In this document: positions 12,399 through 24,494 of the stretch, piece by piece
Position numbering within the stretch: the stretch's first letter is position 1
Layout: each line of letters starts with the position of its first letter
Origin: Pseudeuparius sepicola
Taxonomy: Eukaryota > Arthropoda > Insecta > Coleoptera > Anthribidae
NCBI GenBank assembly: GCA_963920635.1
Contig: OY987301.1
Coordinates: forward strand, 18,146,501 to 18,210,500
Reading direction: 5' to 3'
Length of the DNA stretch: 64,000 nt
Position numbers and translations under genes: made by a program
Notes under the pieces: generated by a model
What the model was told of the DNA's origin: nothing
Databases searched by the model: none
What the model saw: the letters and a program-made list of their open reading frames with translations, nothing else

Positions 12399-12429
12399 GA
12401 AAATCCTTTTTAATTTTTCTAAAATGTTG

Positions 12430-14400
12430 TCCGATTTCTTTCTTTCATGTCCATTGGTCTACGTCCTATACGTATGAAAGTTCTTCTCCATTTTCATTTT
12501 CATATTTTTTTGTGTTTTCAATTCAGTAAAAGATGGTAAAATATGTCTCTTGTCTCTTCAAGAACCTGTTATATTGGAAATTATGTCATTATACTGCCGC
12601 CACTCTGGTATACAAACGGACAAACGGTGAATAGGAATCGATTGGAAATATTGAATAATAGTTAAATCTGTCGGCAGAGCGTGAATACGCCCGATATTTT
12701 CCCTCCAAAACACAATTGAATTGCTTTTATTCCACGCACGATCCATAAATAAATCCATAAAGGTGCAACACGTCCGATGTGGCAATCGGAATGAAGATTT
12801 ATTTCCATAATAAAAAGCGAAAAACGAATGTAAAAATTCGCGACTGAATTTTTTATTGGGTCATCTGAAATTTAAATTGTGAGCTCCTTTCTGTTTTCCG
12901 AGCAGGCAATATAGGAGATGAAAAAACAAGATTGTCACTCGTGCCAACTGTTTTATATTTTAGCTGCTGTGATACAAATTAACTTTGCAATTGTCTACCA
13001 CAATCGGGGCTGGAGTTATTATTGTCCGCACGAAATATTAATATAAAAACAATTAATTAGAAAAACTAATTAGGTATTCTTTTGCGTGTTTCACCATCGT
13101 TGGATTCTTATTAGATGCAGATCTGGGTCACGTCAAGTCTTGGCAAATTTCATACTATCATACGAAATGTATGAATTATTAAGAGGGGTGCTTTTGTGAC
13201 CAGTCACTATAATAGGTTATAAAATTGTCCGCAGTGATATTAATGGAAACTGTCGAATTTTAAAAATATCAATTTTGTTATTGCAATAGTAGCATTTTGA
13301 ATTATGCCTACCCATTGAGTTTTTTTGACATTATTTGACCTTGACTATTGCTATCAAATAGTTATTTATAGTACAAGATGCGTAAGTGCACTTCTGGAAC
13401 TTGTTTATTTTATATGCTAAAAGTTCCGACGAGATTGCCTTTATAACCGGCACAAAAATTGAATTTTGCCATGAAATATTACCCACGGAGGCTAAGGAAG
13501 CCACAACGACATTTTTTTGCTAGTTTCCTGGCTAAAACCCAAAAACCGACAGTACCTCCGCTACCGCATTTTGGGGATTTGCTTTTTGAGCCGACTCGTT
13601 AATATAATTGCCCCGTTAATCTCGTATCCGGCGGATATAGCCAGAACGGAATTCGTCTAACGACCTACAAAGCGGGCTGCGGTCCGTTATTTACGTCTTA
13701 TTACCGTTAAGGATGTTAAAGAGTGTTTCTGCCAGGCCCGTTCGTTACTTTAACTGACCACCGCAATCAGAACAACGTTAGCGAAAGCTACAAAATATCA
13801 GAAATGAATCGTATCGTAACTTTGGTATGAAGAGATAAAAAAATCTGTCAAGACATCGGATCAAGAACCTTTTTCACTAGGTTGAAGTTGGGTGATTTGT
13901 ATGATTAGAAAGAAAGAATATATTCTGTACTTTCTTGCATTTTGGATCAATGAGAGCATCGTACCAATTTGCTCTGTTGCCATAATTATTGTGATTGACG
14001 TTTCCAATATTAAAGTCAGTTATTGTCATTCATTCAAAATTTTATTATGTTCCCTATCAGGGAAATATTGTATCTGTAATATGGGTTAATGGGCGGAAGA
14101 AGTACCTAAGTTAGGCCATGGAAACAGTCGACATTAGTATTATTTTCTCTTTTTGATTCCAAATTGCGACTACTTACCCCATAAAAATTCAACTACAGTA
14201 AGCATTGCAACAAATTGTTGAAGCTAGAACAGCTTTGTAACAGGCTTGATAAGGTTTTACTTGTATTTTTTCTTCAAACAAATAAAATTTATTTACAACA
14301 ATATTAACAACAAAAGCACTTTCAGACGTTGAATTTAGCAAAAACAAATAACCCCACATAGGTTTTATAAAATTTATCTTAATCAATATTAGGAAAAGAT
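12430..14400. other. gene-free DNA with a GC-balanced island
   Basis: No supported gene. The stretch 13440-13760 stands out: it is much less A+T rich than its surroundings, non-repetitive and without a long open frame. A smaller patch lies at 12590-12790. Such islands may be conserved regulatory DNA, but only comparison with a relative could show this. Confidence 0.35.
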
Positions 14401-14401
14401 T

Positions 14402-15460
14402 CCTATATAAAAAACTTTTAACAATAAAATTAAAACCAACAAAAATTTGCCCGTATGCACATTCCATTAAAAATAAAAAAAAATAACCAATTTGCCCTTA
14501 ACTAAAATTTTAGAATTATTTTTCTTTTTCTAAATTGAGTTATCTTTGGATTTGGTGACAGTCAAGGCAAGAAATTTAAATCTATTTAGATATGAATGCA
14601 TCATATCCTACATACATCATAACTTACTGTCACCGACTTCAAAGATAACTCAATTTAGAAAGAGAAAAATATTTCTAAAATTTTAGTTGAAATGTGCATA
14701 CGAGCAAATTTGTGAAGTCGGTGGTATTTTTTGTTATTTTTTTTTAATTATATTTTTTTAAATTTTAGTGGAGTGTGTACGGGCAAATTTTTGAAGTCGG
14801 TTTTAATTTTTTTGTTAAAATTTTTTTATTTATTTTTTAGTGAATTATTAAGAATTATCGAAATCGGTCCAATATTAAATTCCATCCACTATTTGTCCAA
14901 CCTTAGGATTGAAATTTTTCTCTTTAAATTTAATTTCTCTCCAAATTTAAATGTGACCACCCCTAAGGTAACCCCTTTCTAATAAAATAAGAATGATCCA
15001 AATCGGTCCAATATGAACTTTCATCCCCTATTTATCTACCCTTAGCGGTGGAATTTTTTCTATAAATTTAAATGGGACCACCTCTAAGGTACTCCCTGCC
15101 TAATAAAAAAAGAATCATCGAAATCGGTTCAATATGAAATTTCATCCCCTATTTGTCCACCCTTAGGGGTGGATTTTTTTCTTCAAATTTAAATGGGGTC
15201 ACTCCTAAAGTAATCCCTTTCTAATAAAAAGAGAATCATCGAAATCAGTCCAATATGAAATTTCATCCCCTATTTTTCCACCCTTAGGGGTGGATTTTTT
15301 CCATTAAATTTAAATGGGACCATTCTGTAGATATACCCTTTCAAATAAAAAAGAATTGTCTAAATCGGTTTGTAAATGACGGAGTTCTGAGGTAACAAAC
15401 ATAAAAAACATACCTACAACCGAATTGATAACCTCCTCCTTTTTTGAAGTCGGTTAAAAA
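14402..15460. repeat. composite repeat: inverted arms plus minisatellite (copy 1)
   Basis: The left part (14402-14820) is a nested inverted repeat: GATAACTCAATTTAGAAAGA near 14645 pairs with its complement near 14530, and GTACGGGCAAATTTTTGAAG near 14780 pairs with the left edge. The right part (about 14861-15361) is a minisatellite of about 120-bp units; the phrase AAATCGGTCCAATATGA or a variant falls at 14861, 15000, 15121 and 15242. The 3' end has ACCTCCTCC..TTTTTTGAAGTCGGTT. A second copy is at 59937-60955. This repeat type is widespread in insects; no coding sequence is present. Confidence 0.75.
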
Positions 15461-16090
15461 TAAAAACAAACGACAGATATTTGAAAAATGGTATAGATAT
15501 ATTGTCATAAAATTAAAACAAGAAACAACTGTTTTCGACCCGGTTCGAAATTCCAAGGCCGTCTAACCAATGAAAAGCGTAATTTTCCAATCCGATGGAT
15601 TCCATCCCTGCGGTATGATACAAACGTCGCCATCCGCACTAAGTCGTTGAGGACGAACCACTCCTGTAATCCAAACACTATACCTGCCGGTTGGTGTTTA
15701 CAAACAAACTCCATTTATAATCAAGGGATGGAGGACACGGGGTGAAATTTGAGATAGCCCGCACTGCAGCTGTGAGAATTATAATAAACAGAACCTGCAA
15801 TGGGGCCATCACGGATTCGTCAACACTAGCCAGTTGGTGGTTGAAGATTGGATAAAGATTGTTATTACCGACGATTTGGTAGTTGCTGGGTTGTAGGTAT
15901 TTGGTTTTAAGATGCTTTTAATGTAAAATTATTAACCTCAAAATATATTTATTAGTGTATCAAAATCAATTATTAAATATAGTCAGGTTTAAACAGGCGG
16001 TAGAACTCGTAAAAACAAAAGGAAAATTTTACACGAACTTGTATGTTTTAAATCTTCGTTTTCGAGATACAGAGTGTTAAAATTAATAAA
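15461..16090. other. gene-free intergenic DNA
   Basis: No supported gene or bounded repeat. A GC-richer stretch at 15530-15720 is open on the minus strand, but no protein family is recognisable. Confidence 0.4.
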
Positions 16091-16094
16091 ACAG

Positions 16095-17198
16095 TTATTT
16101 ACTTATGTATGCCGAGGCCTTTGGCCGAGGCAAATAAACCACATGAGTCATAAAAAGAACTTCAGTGTACATTTTATATTTTTTTTGAAATCGGAAAAAA
16201 AATGTTTTATTAGGCGAAATAGTTATTTATGTACCAAGGCACTGAAGTTCAACTTTTTATGACTCATGTGGAGTTTAGTTGCTGAGGCCTCTTGCCGAGG
16301 CAAATAAACCACATGAGTCATAAAAAGAACTTCAGTGCCGAGGTACATATTATATTTTTCTTGAAATCGGAAAAAAAATATTTTATTAGGCAAGAAAATA
16401 ATAATAAGGGATCACCCGTCCACGAACCCACTACGCGCGGCGTTGCTTGACTTTACCGATCGCTCTGACAAGTATAATGATGTACGGCACCTTCTGACAG
16501 AAAAACCAAACTGCTGCTTCTTGTGCAGCCTACACAACAAATCTATTGATTTTTAAATTTACTAAAATATGTATACTGAAGGATTGCGCTTCTATAGGAA
16601 ACAATTTCGCAATGTGTACGAAAAGTTAAATGAGCCTTTATCGGCCGGGTTTTGAATATTTGGTCACTTTTGACGGGCGATTTCTCCGCGTCTGACGTTT
16701 GATGTTTACATCTCGCCAAGGCCTACTTACTGAAAAAATCGTACAATAATGGGCTACATTATTGTACGATTTCTGTGCTTTTAATGACGATTTTGAGACA
16801 TTTTAATGCCGATTTCAAGAAAAAATAAATATAAGGGATCACCCGTCCATGAACTGACTGCGCACGGCGTTGCTTGACTTTGACGATTGCTCTCCCTAGG
16901 TCAAGTATGACGAGACACGCCGCTCCTAACAGTAATTCAAATAGATTAATATTCAAACCTACTAAAATATTTACACTGAAAGATTGCGCTGCTATAGGTA
17001 ACAATTTTACAATGTGTATCAAAAGTTAAATGGGCCTTTATTGGCCGGGTTTTGAATATTTGGTAACTTTTGACGTTTGACGTTTACATCTCGCCAAGGC
17101 CTACTTGTTGAAAAAATCGTACAATAATGGGTTACTTCAGTGCCGATGTCTGAGCTTTTAATGACGATTTTGAGACACTTCACTGCCGATTTCAAGAA
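16095..17198 (-). repeat. cluster of 5S rRNA-derived repeats
   Basis: Three head-to-tail pieces: a terminal fragment (16095-16215), a full unit (16218-16819) and a unit lacking its terminal hairpin (16820-17198). One end of the full unit is a long hairpin whose arms contain TTTTTATGACTCATGTGG and its inverse. The other end is a hairpin AATCGTACAATAATG / CATTATTGTACGATT. Between them on the minus strand is a segment like the 3' half of eukaryotic 5S rRNA (about 16408-16467 and 16836-16900), with GTCAAGCAACG, a GCGCgGTCAGT-like run and GGACGGGTGATC. Other copies are at 30546-31154 and 55822-56420. Confidence 0.7.
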
Positions 17199-18100
17199 AA
17201 GTAGGTATATTTTTAAAAATCTCAAGAACTACTTGGCCGATTTTAATAAAACTCGGCATATTTTGAGTAACAGGCAGATGTTAAGAGTAAATAATGTACA
17301 TCACATACGTGGTGATTCAATATTTTGAACCATAAAATGGCTTTTTTGATGGTCCTTGCCTGACGTATATAGGAACAGAAAAGACACCAGATCAGTATCC
17401 GGCTAATCCGTGCATAGCTTCCGTTCTTATTTTTGAGAACTTCGTTATTGCTAGAGATGATAAGAATAATTATTATAATTTTAGTTTGTATTGTCACACC
17501 GGGCTGGGAATGCCCTGTGTGTGCCACGAGAGAACCCTGTTGTCCCTCGCGGCTTGCCGGGATCACTGGGTAAGGGAGTCTTGAAGCGCCGATTGAAGAA
17601 GATAGTAGGTACAAAGTAGGGTGTTTATTCTTCCACTCACAAAGATGCCTCTAACAGTATCTGAGCCATTGCAGGGGTAGCGGCTGCGCGATGCCGCTGC
17701 TGACCAGCTGACGACTTCAACAGTACCCGGGGGCGCTGTCGTCTGCCCCTCGGAGCCCGACCTGGACAAGGAGGCTAATAAGCGGGATCCGTTGCCAGGC
17801 CAGACCACCAAGGGTGGTCAGTGATCGAGTAGCTGCTAATAAGCGGGGCTTATCCCCAGCTTGTGGCTGGCGCCGAATTTATACTAGCAGATTTTGCCGA
17901 CTCGGCGATTGGACTTCGATCTATCTAGTGTTTATCTTATTGGACAATCCTTGTATGTTTTATTATTGATTGACCCCTGTATTTATAAATTTGTATAACG
18001 TTATCTTTATACTTGTTATGATTGAGTAGAAATCAATTTAAATAGTTTGGTCATCCGTCCACAGATGTCACTTTGTTGACGGTATAAATAACTCTATACA
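17199..18100. other. gene-free DNA with GC-rich island
   Basis: The stretch 17490-17880 is GC rich and contains CACACCGGGCTGGGAATG and GCGGGGCTTATCCCCAGC, with no recognisable protein in any frame. It could be a solo LTR or an old DNA element, but no paired LTR, primer-binding site or target duplication was seen. Confidence 0.35.
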
Positions 18101-18453
18101 AAAATCGAGCAATCCTTACGCCTGGCGTAAATAAAACCACGTGTTCAATGACGTTCCGCGATTGGTCGGTAGGCTATAAAATTTCACCCGACTCGCCAAC
18201 AGGGATGTACTCGATCGCAAAAGAGTAGTTATTCGGTTTTATCTTAATGTTTTCAGCTATTTAGACACTGCCGCAAATAATGTTATCAATGTTTTGAACC
18301 ATTTTAATTAAGCCAATAATTGTTTTCCGAATTATTTTGATATAAACAATTATAAAACTAAAATTAAATGAAGGTCGTGCCTCAGTGCGGCCCTGGCGAA
18401 TATCTCAACGCACGTGCTCTTGTTTACGCCAGGCGTAAGAGTTGCTCGATTTT
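18101..18453. mobile_element. MITE with 31-bp palindromic TIRs
   Basis: The terminal 31 bases at each end are inverted complements with two mismatches (29 of 31). Each TIR contains the palindrome TTACGCCTGGCGTAA. Inside are, in order, CACGTG (18138), an inverted CCAAT box ATTGG (18161) and TATAAA (18175), then CpG-rich sequence, resembling an RNA polymerase II promoter. No open reading frame. The superfamily is not assignable because the target duplication is unclear. Confidence 0.75.
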
Positions 18454-19853
18454 AGTTTTTTTTTTATAATACATACCAATATTAAATATTAAATGTATTA
18501 ACAGCTGGTCAAGCGTTAAGCTCTATTTGTTCTTTTATCCTTCCTGTTTAGCTCTGATGATTTGTTTAGGTCTGATCATTTATTTGCGAACACGGCCACC
18601 TAGTCTCCGGATTACCGAAGCGGTTCGGCTGCGATAAAGGCTTACATCGGATGCGCGACCGCCAAAATGCAACGCAGTGCATAATTCATCTCACAGAGCG
18701 TGGAGCCAGAACGGCCAGAATGGCTCTATTCTCTAGCCGTGTAACCCCGGTCATTAACTTGCAATAAAGCAGGGGCGGTTGGGTCCCGCTCCCGAATTAA
18801 TCGGATTCTTCGGTGGATGGCCAATGACGCACATGAGGTCATGAGGGTTTTTCAAAATTTGGACCCAACCAAACTTTATTGATCCCGAATCATTGTAGTA
18901 GTAACTTTTATTGCTTTCTTTTACTTAAATTTTAAATAATTTAAAGTTAAAATTTTAAACTTTTACGTTTTTCTGACGTTTCTAAGTCTGTGCCCAAACA
19001 ATGGTGTAGCAACAGCATCTGGGATTAAATTAGTAACTGAGAAGGATAAGGCAAGAGACATGAACTTATTGAATTTTGTTTGGTGACTTTCAGTCCAACG
19101 AACTCATGATCTGCAACGAACAGCTTCAGCTGATAATGGCTGCCCTAGCATGTTTGCATTTGTTGCAATGCTAAATGTTTCGGTTTCATTACAGGATGCG
19201 AAATTACTTTTGTCGTTATTAATTATTGCTTTAGGCGCTGGATCTACAAAGCTAAAAACTTGGCGAATACACTATGCTTTTGATGTTTATTTTAAAAATC
19301 ATTAAGTTTTCCAAAGAAACCAAATGTACCCCAAACACTATTTTATATCGTCGAGAACAACGTAAACTTATAATAAATCTGATGGCAATTTTACATTTAA
19401 AAACACACTTGGGTTGGTAGTAGGTGTGAAAACGCCACCTTAAAAGGCACAGGAACAATATTTTATACTTCTGACTGTCCGATTTTGGCAAAAGTCTACG
19501 CCGGTTTTTCGTAAAAACGTTAACATAAATTCAAAAATCATGCTTACTGCACAGCGTGTGCCAAATTGGGCGTACTTTACCGCCAAATAAAATTACTTTG
19601 TGATAGTTGCTAGCATTGCGGTTAGAGTTATTCGAAATATTCAGTCCTATAAAGCCACTAACAATAATTATTGTTTGTAAGCAATATACCTAGATAGTTT
19701 CATATTATAATCCAAATCCGATATGAGTGTAGATAAAATATTTACGAGGTTTCTGAAATCAAGTATACCCAGCTGAAAACCTCCGAACAGATATTGATGA
19801 AAATTTGACGCCCATTTGAACTTTTGGCCAATATGGTCTCATTCGCCGTTGTC
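18454..19853. other. gene-free intergenic DNA
   Basis: No supported gene. The stretch 18590-18880 is relatively GC rich and non-repetitive. Open frames such as 19252-19491 (minus) have no recognised features. Confidence 0.4.
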
Positions 19854-20513
19854 CAGTGGCGTCATCAGCATGTTTTTTCAGGGAGAGCACCTGATCAGGG
19901 TTCATATTGTTATAGGGTATTTAAGAATTTCAATGAATCAAAGAATTTTTGTTTGGATGGGATGGGATGATTTTATAGGATTTCACTATCATTAGGCAAG
20001 ACTTGATGCTCCGTGAAGTTTCCAGTCAAGATTAACACTCATCAGTGAGGTGGAAGTAGAAAAATAAGTTAGTGTCTATAAATTTGTTGAAAGACCCTAT
20101 TAAAAAATAAATTAATGCATTTCTTTTTTCAAAGGACCACATTAGGTATATTAACTGTTGCATAAAGACGTTTTACTGGCCAGTGTCGTACGAGTATAGA
20201 TCTATAGATACATAGGTACCTACCTACAGAAAAAATGTAATAATCATGATGTATTTTCTACTTTTTTTCTTAGTGGAAGGTTTGAAACCCGCCCCTTATC
20301 TACGGCCCTGTAACTACTATAATGCAAATATTACACTTGGTTGTATTTTTTTGACATAGGGAAATTTTTTTGTGGCGTGTACTTTCCGGAGTTATTATCA
20401 GTTTTCATAAATTAAGGCCCATGTTTCCATTCTTCGGGTGGCCACCTGGCTGGGCACTCTACAATTCTGGGTGGGCAAGTGCCCACCCAGGCCCACCCGT
20501 GGAAACGCCACTG
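19854..20513. mobile_element. possible hAT-like element
   Basis: CAGTGGCGTCATCAGC at the left and the inverse of CAGTGGCGTTTCCACGGG at the right give a short hAT-type inverted pair. The flanking 8-mers match at only 5 of 8 positions. A perfect hairpin GGGTGGGCA-AG-TGCCCACCC lies near the right end. The pairing may be coincidental because CAGTGGCG ends are common in this window. Confidence 0.35.
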
Positions 20514-21178
20514 CTGCTGCCCCTGCCTGGCGCCTTCCCTACGTGTGGCATATTTTTATAGTTTTGCAAAAGGGATACATGGCGTCGTAAAGCGAGTAGG
20601 TACGTCGTAAAAGCTGGCAACGGCGGCGGCGGCGGCAGTGTCGTTATTTTCCCCCATATTTGTCAGCCGTGAGGCTAACAGCTTACGTCGTTTATATCTG
20701 AAATACAAAACAACGCCGGCTCACTTAAGTTGACAATGCATCAGCATACCTATACAAATTACATGCGGGGAAGTCATGCTACGGCTTTTATTCTCTAAAA
20801 AGCTTCTCGTTCCATAAGAAAATGCGATATTTTTATAACGTAGTAAGTAATGGTTCCTTTCTTATAGGAACATTGGGGAACAAAATGTTGCTTTGGGATG
20901 GAAGGATTTCCATCATGGGCGCATTTGGGATTTTGGAAAGACTGAAGTAAACAAAAAATTATGAGAAGGAAATGTGACCCAAATGAATCAAAATAACGAG
21001 TTGCTTGTGTCCTGCTTTCTATGTTTCTGTAGTTTTGGTTGGTATTTTGGAGGAGAAACTATTATATCTGAAAACTATTATATCTGAAAATGGCTGCAAG
21101 GATACACATACACATGTCAAAATTATGTATCAGTATTGGTTTTCAGATGAAAACTTGAAATGTTTGAAGAGAGAAGTA
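20514..21178. other. gene-free intergenic DNA
   Basis: No supported gene. There is a short GGC trinucleotide run near 20622-20637. Confidence 0.4.
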
Positions 21179-21180
21179 TA

Positions 21181-21905
21181 GGGGAGACCGGGGTTAGTTG
21201 GGGCATTTTTGAATTATTATCATTTTGGAAGAAATTGATATTATCAGCCTTGTCAATTAGATTATTGGAACTAATTTGACCTAACAATGGATCATATAAA
21301 AACGGTAAAATCTAAGCAGTAAATTTAAAAAATGCAATCAAATTAGGCATGTCATATTATGCGCAAATCTTCCCCCTATGAGGGGTAGGTTGGCGCATGG
21401 CATTTCTGTTTGGTTTTTCAATTAGCTCTCAAGTAAAACCAAGAACACTTGTGAGTTTTCATATTATTCGTCATTGTTCCTCATTGCAATCACCTAGAAT
21501 GTCGATGTTACAGCAAATATTTTACTCACATAAGTGTCTGGGGTAGTTGGCACATTGCCTGGCAACACTGCATTATCTGCGCCAACCTGCCCCGTCTCCA
21601 TCTTGGCGTTTTGATGGCTTGTGGAACAAACACTATTGAAAATAACTTGGAGATATTTGGTGCACAAAGGTCTGAGATATCTATGATCAAAATAATCCAA
21701 ACTTAAAAAAGTACTAAATCACCCCGAAATATCCTAATCTTTGCCGAAACTCGCTACGTCAATACTCTACACCATTTCGAGTAAACTGCACAGGCAATGT
21801 GTACTTATTGGCGTAGGAGGTAAGCGGCGTTGCCAAAACGCTTTAAAATTAGGAAAAATAATAGTGCGCCAACCAACCCTTGCGCCAAAGTGCCCCCGTC
21901 TCCCC
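21181..21905. mobile_element. MITE with GGGGAGAC termini
   Basis: The element begins GGGGAGACCGGGG and ends with the inverse of GGGGAGACGGGGG, flanked on both sides by TA, the target duplication of mariner-like transposons. The interior repeats themes such as GTTGGGGCA and TTGGCGCA near both ends. No transposase frame is present; the ORFs at 21494-21700 and 21741-21977 are not protein-like. Confidence 0.65.
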
Positions 21906-21907
21906 TA

Positions 21908-24420
21908 CCATTATTTATTATTTTATAGTGGACATGTTTGTAAAAGAAAGTTGTTTATAATCCAATACAAAATTTGAAATCTGAATATAAAATATGTTTT
22001 AAAGTTGAATTTTCGAAAATAGTTGGAGAAATGTGTGGACATTGGAGGAGGATATGTAAAAGATCTTCTACAATCGTACAAATAGTCATTTTATTTTTAT
22101 TGTTAGCTTAACAACCAGACTGATTTTCATTTTGGATTTTCATAAATTGAACTTAATTAAAATAAATAATAAATAGAAACCTTTTTAAAAACAAGCTTTC
22201 ATTTTGGCCATGTACTAAAACGAACAAAATAAATTTAGGGTTTCGTTATGGTAATTGCCAAATTGCGACAAGATTTGTGACATTAAAAGGCATGTCGCGA
22301 CGCGAAATGCTCGTAATAAGAATATTTCTTAACTATAAAAGCTTTCAACCAGCGTTGTAGCTCGAGGTATGGAAAAACCAACTGCAATTTTAATTTCTTT
22401 CTTTATGCAAATGTATAATAAATATACTTTCGTCATTTTTCGGAGCCTCACCTATTTGAATCATGTTTAGAATGTTTTTTTTTTCAAAAATTATATATCA
22501 GAATACACTGAGATGTAAGATTGTAAGTGTAAATGTATATACAAGAGAAAGTGATAATTGGCATAAGCACTCAAAGTTAGAAAACAAAAAAAAATTGTAG
22601 CTGCATACACGTGTTTCATGCTATTTGGCAATCATCAGAACGGTGTAACCACAGCTTAAATATTAAGCTGTGGTGTAACATCAACCAAATCAAAAAGATA
22701 GGAATGATTTGGGAAGCACTTTCTCTTATATCAGAATAAATGTAGATCTTTTGGAGTAGGTACTATTATAACTAAATCTTAAAAAGTATATGTTCCTAAT
22801 AAGTCACTGCAATGTTTAGATACTTAATTATGAAGCCGTCACCGACCTTGTGTTCTGTGCTGTACTACAACAATAGATTTTTTTGATGATTTTTTTTAAA
22901 TGTAGGGTCTATTAAGCTCAATTTTTTTTTAGGTTTTTCTTTATCCTGGAAAGGCATAAAAATAATTATTCAAATCCCAGCAAGAGCCGTGATGTTAAGG
23001 CTCTGGAGCAGTGATTGGCTGAAATATTTCGGAGTTGCTGTTGCTGTTTCTATACATTCTACAAGCTGAATATTGGCGAAAACGCCAGTATTTGGATAAA
23101 GATAAAGGATAATATTATACATTTACATCTAGAGAAATCGGATACAAATTTCGCCGCATACAATTTAATGTGTAAAAACTTTAGGTACTTAATAAAAACT
23201 GTATTTTTTTCATTTTTCAAAAAGAATAGCTGTTTCTTAAATTCGGGACGTGCATTTCTTTTTTTATTAATAATTAAATATGTTATTTCGATTACGCGTG
23301 CATAGAACCGATTATTTCAACATCAACATCGTTTATTTCAAGTAAAATCACACTTACTTGGGAAACCGGAGTTGATTGTGAAGTAATTTCCTAAAATAAA
23401 TGCGAGCCGAAATGTGGCTGTCCATGCAATCTATCAATGCCCGCGTCCTATAAGTCGAATGGGGCATTCCGCAACGTTGCCGAAAGACGACGATGTGTAA
23501 CAAGAATTTGAGGTGCGTTTTATTGCTTTCCGTGGCAAAAAAAACGAACACGAGAACGGAAACGGGAACAATGAGCCACATAACTTATTAACGAGATTAT
23601 TATTTGTACGTTTAGGCGTGATGTACAGAATTGCTGCCCTAATTTATCATGGAATGAAAGTTGTTGTAACATGCATTGTGTGTCAAATGCACCCCATAAA
23701 ATCTGACAAAGATTATAAATTTTAATTTTTTAGACCTATTTCCGGAACACTCCATATTTATAATGGATATTATATTAACCAAACTAGCAGATATATTTTC
23801 CTATTTGGGTACCATGGCATATAGGATACCATAAAGCATATAAAATAATTTAAGCAACCAGTGGTAGAAACGTGGCTAGTGATAGTAAGAGGTAGGTACA
23901 TTTATTTTGGAAAATATGAATCACTCTGTATTATATTTACATTGATAAAGTTTTTTAATATATAATTATTACAAACAAAAATTTACCTACCTCTTTTAAC
24001 TTTGAGAGAATTTTGATTAGAATTTTGCTCAGACATTTGGTAAAACATTGAAATAAAAATGTTATGAGCCCAAGTTTTGTCACTTTTCGTGCTATTCAAA
24101 AATATCTCCTAAAATATATACTTCCTAGGTTTCAAATTTGTTTTCCAACAAACAAAAACTTTTTAAATAAAGTATGAAAATGCCTATATCTATCCATTGA
24201 TATTTTGAAGACGTAGGTACTGATCATTGACTTTTCTATATATCGTCTCTTTTCTTCAGAATTTGATAATTTGTTGTTGTTATTATATTTCGATAATACC
24301 TAATCTATTTAACATAATACATAGGTACTTGTCTGTTAATTTAGAAGTGATAGAAGAACATTGACATTTGTTCTTGGTATTCTTTTCACACGTTTTAATC
24401 AGTTTTATGCCATCAGTAAA
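21908..24420. other. gene-free DNA upstream of the secreted-protein cluster
   Basis: No supported gene. It contains the hammerhead-like motif at 22613-22638, a perfect palindrome CCACAGCTTAA-ATA-TTAAGCTGTGG (about 22649-22673) and a moderately GC-rich patch at 23400-23580. The ORFs here are not recognisable. Confidence 0.4.
22613..22638 (-). ncRNA. hammerhead-ribozyme-like core motif
   Basis: The minus strand reads CTGATGA, then 14 nt able to form a short TGC/GCA stem with loop CAAATA, then GAAAC. This matches the conserved hammerhead core CUGANGA...GAAA, and the following ACACGTGT could form a minimal stem III, as in ribozymes known from Penelope-like elements. Stem I pairing around the expected cleavage site is not evident, so activity is doubtful. 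Confidence 0.35.
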
Positions 24421-24439
24421 CAATATTCTCTGATTTTTC

Positions 24440-24473
24440 AATAAAACCAGGCGTTTAAAATCAGCAATCAGTT
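24440..24473 (+). promoter_or_regulatory. candidate core promoter of secreted-protein gene 1
   Basis: An A+T-rich TATA-like AATAAAA at 24440-24446 lies 30 nt upstream of TCAGTT (24468-24473), an arthropod initiator match. Transcription from 24470 would give a 5' leader of about 25 nt before the ATG at 24495. Confidence 0.35.
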
Positions 24474-24494
24474 TAAAGTCGACCTGTCGTCAAA

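Noticed and set aside
11786..12529. Overlapping open frames of 82-117 codons across the tRNA region
   Set aside because: They run through the tRNA-like genes and exist in similar form on both strands because of the inverted repeat.
17489..18100. Solo LTR beginning TGT at about 17489
   Set aside because: No matching CA end, target duplication, primer-binding site or second LTR was found.
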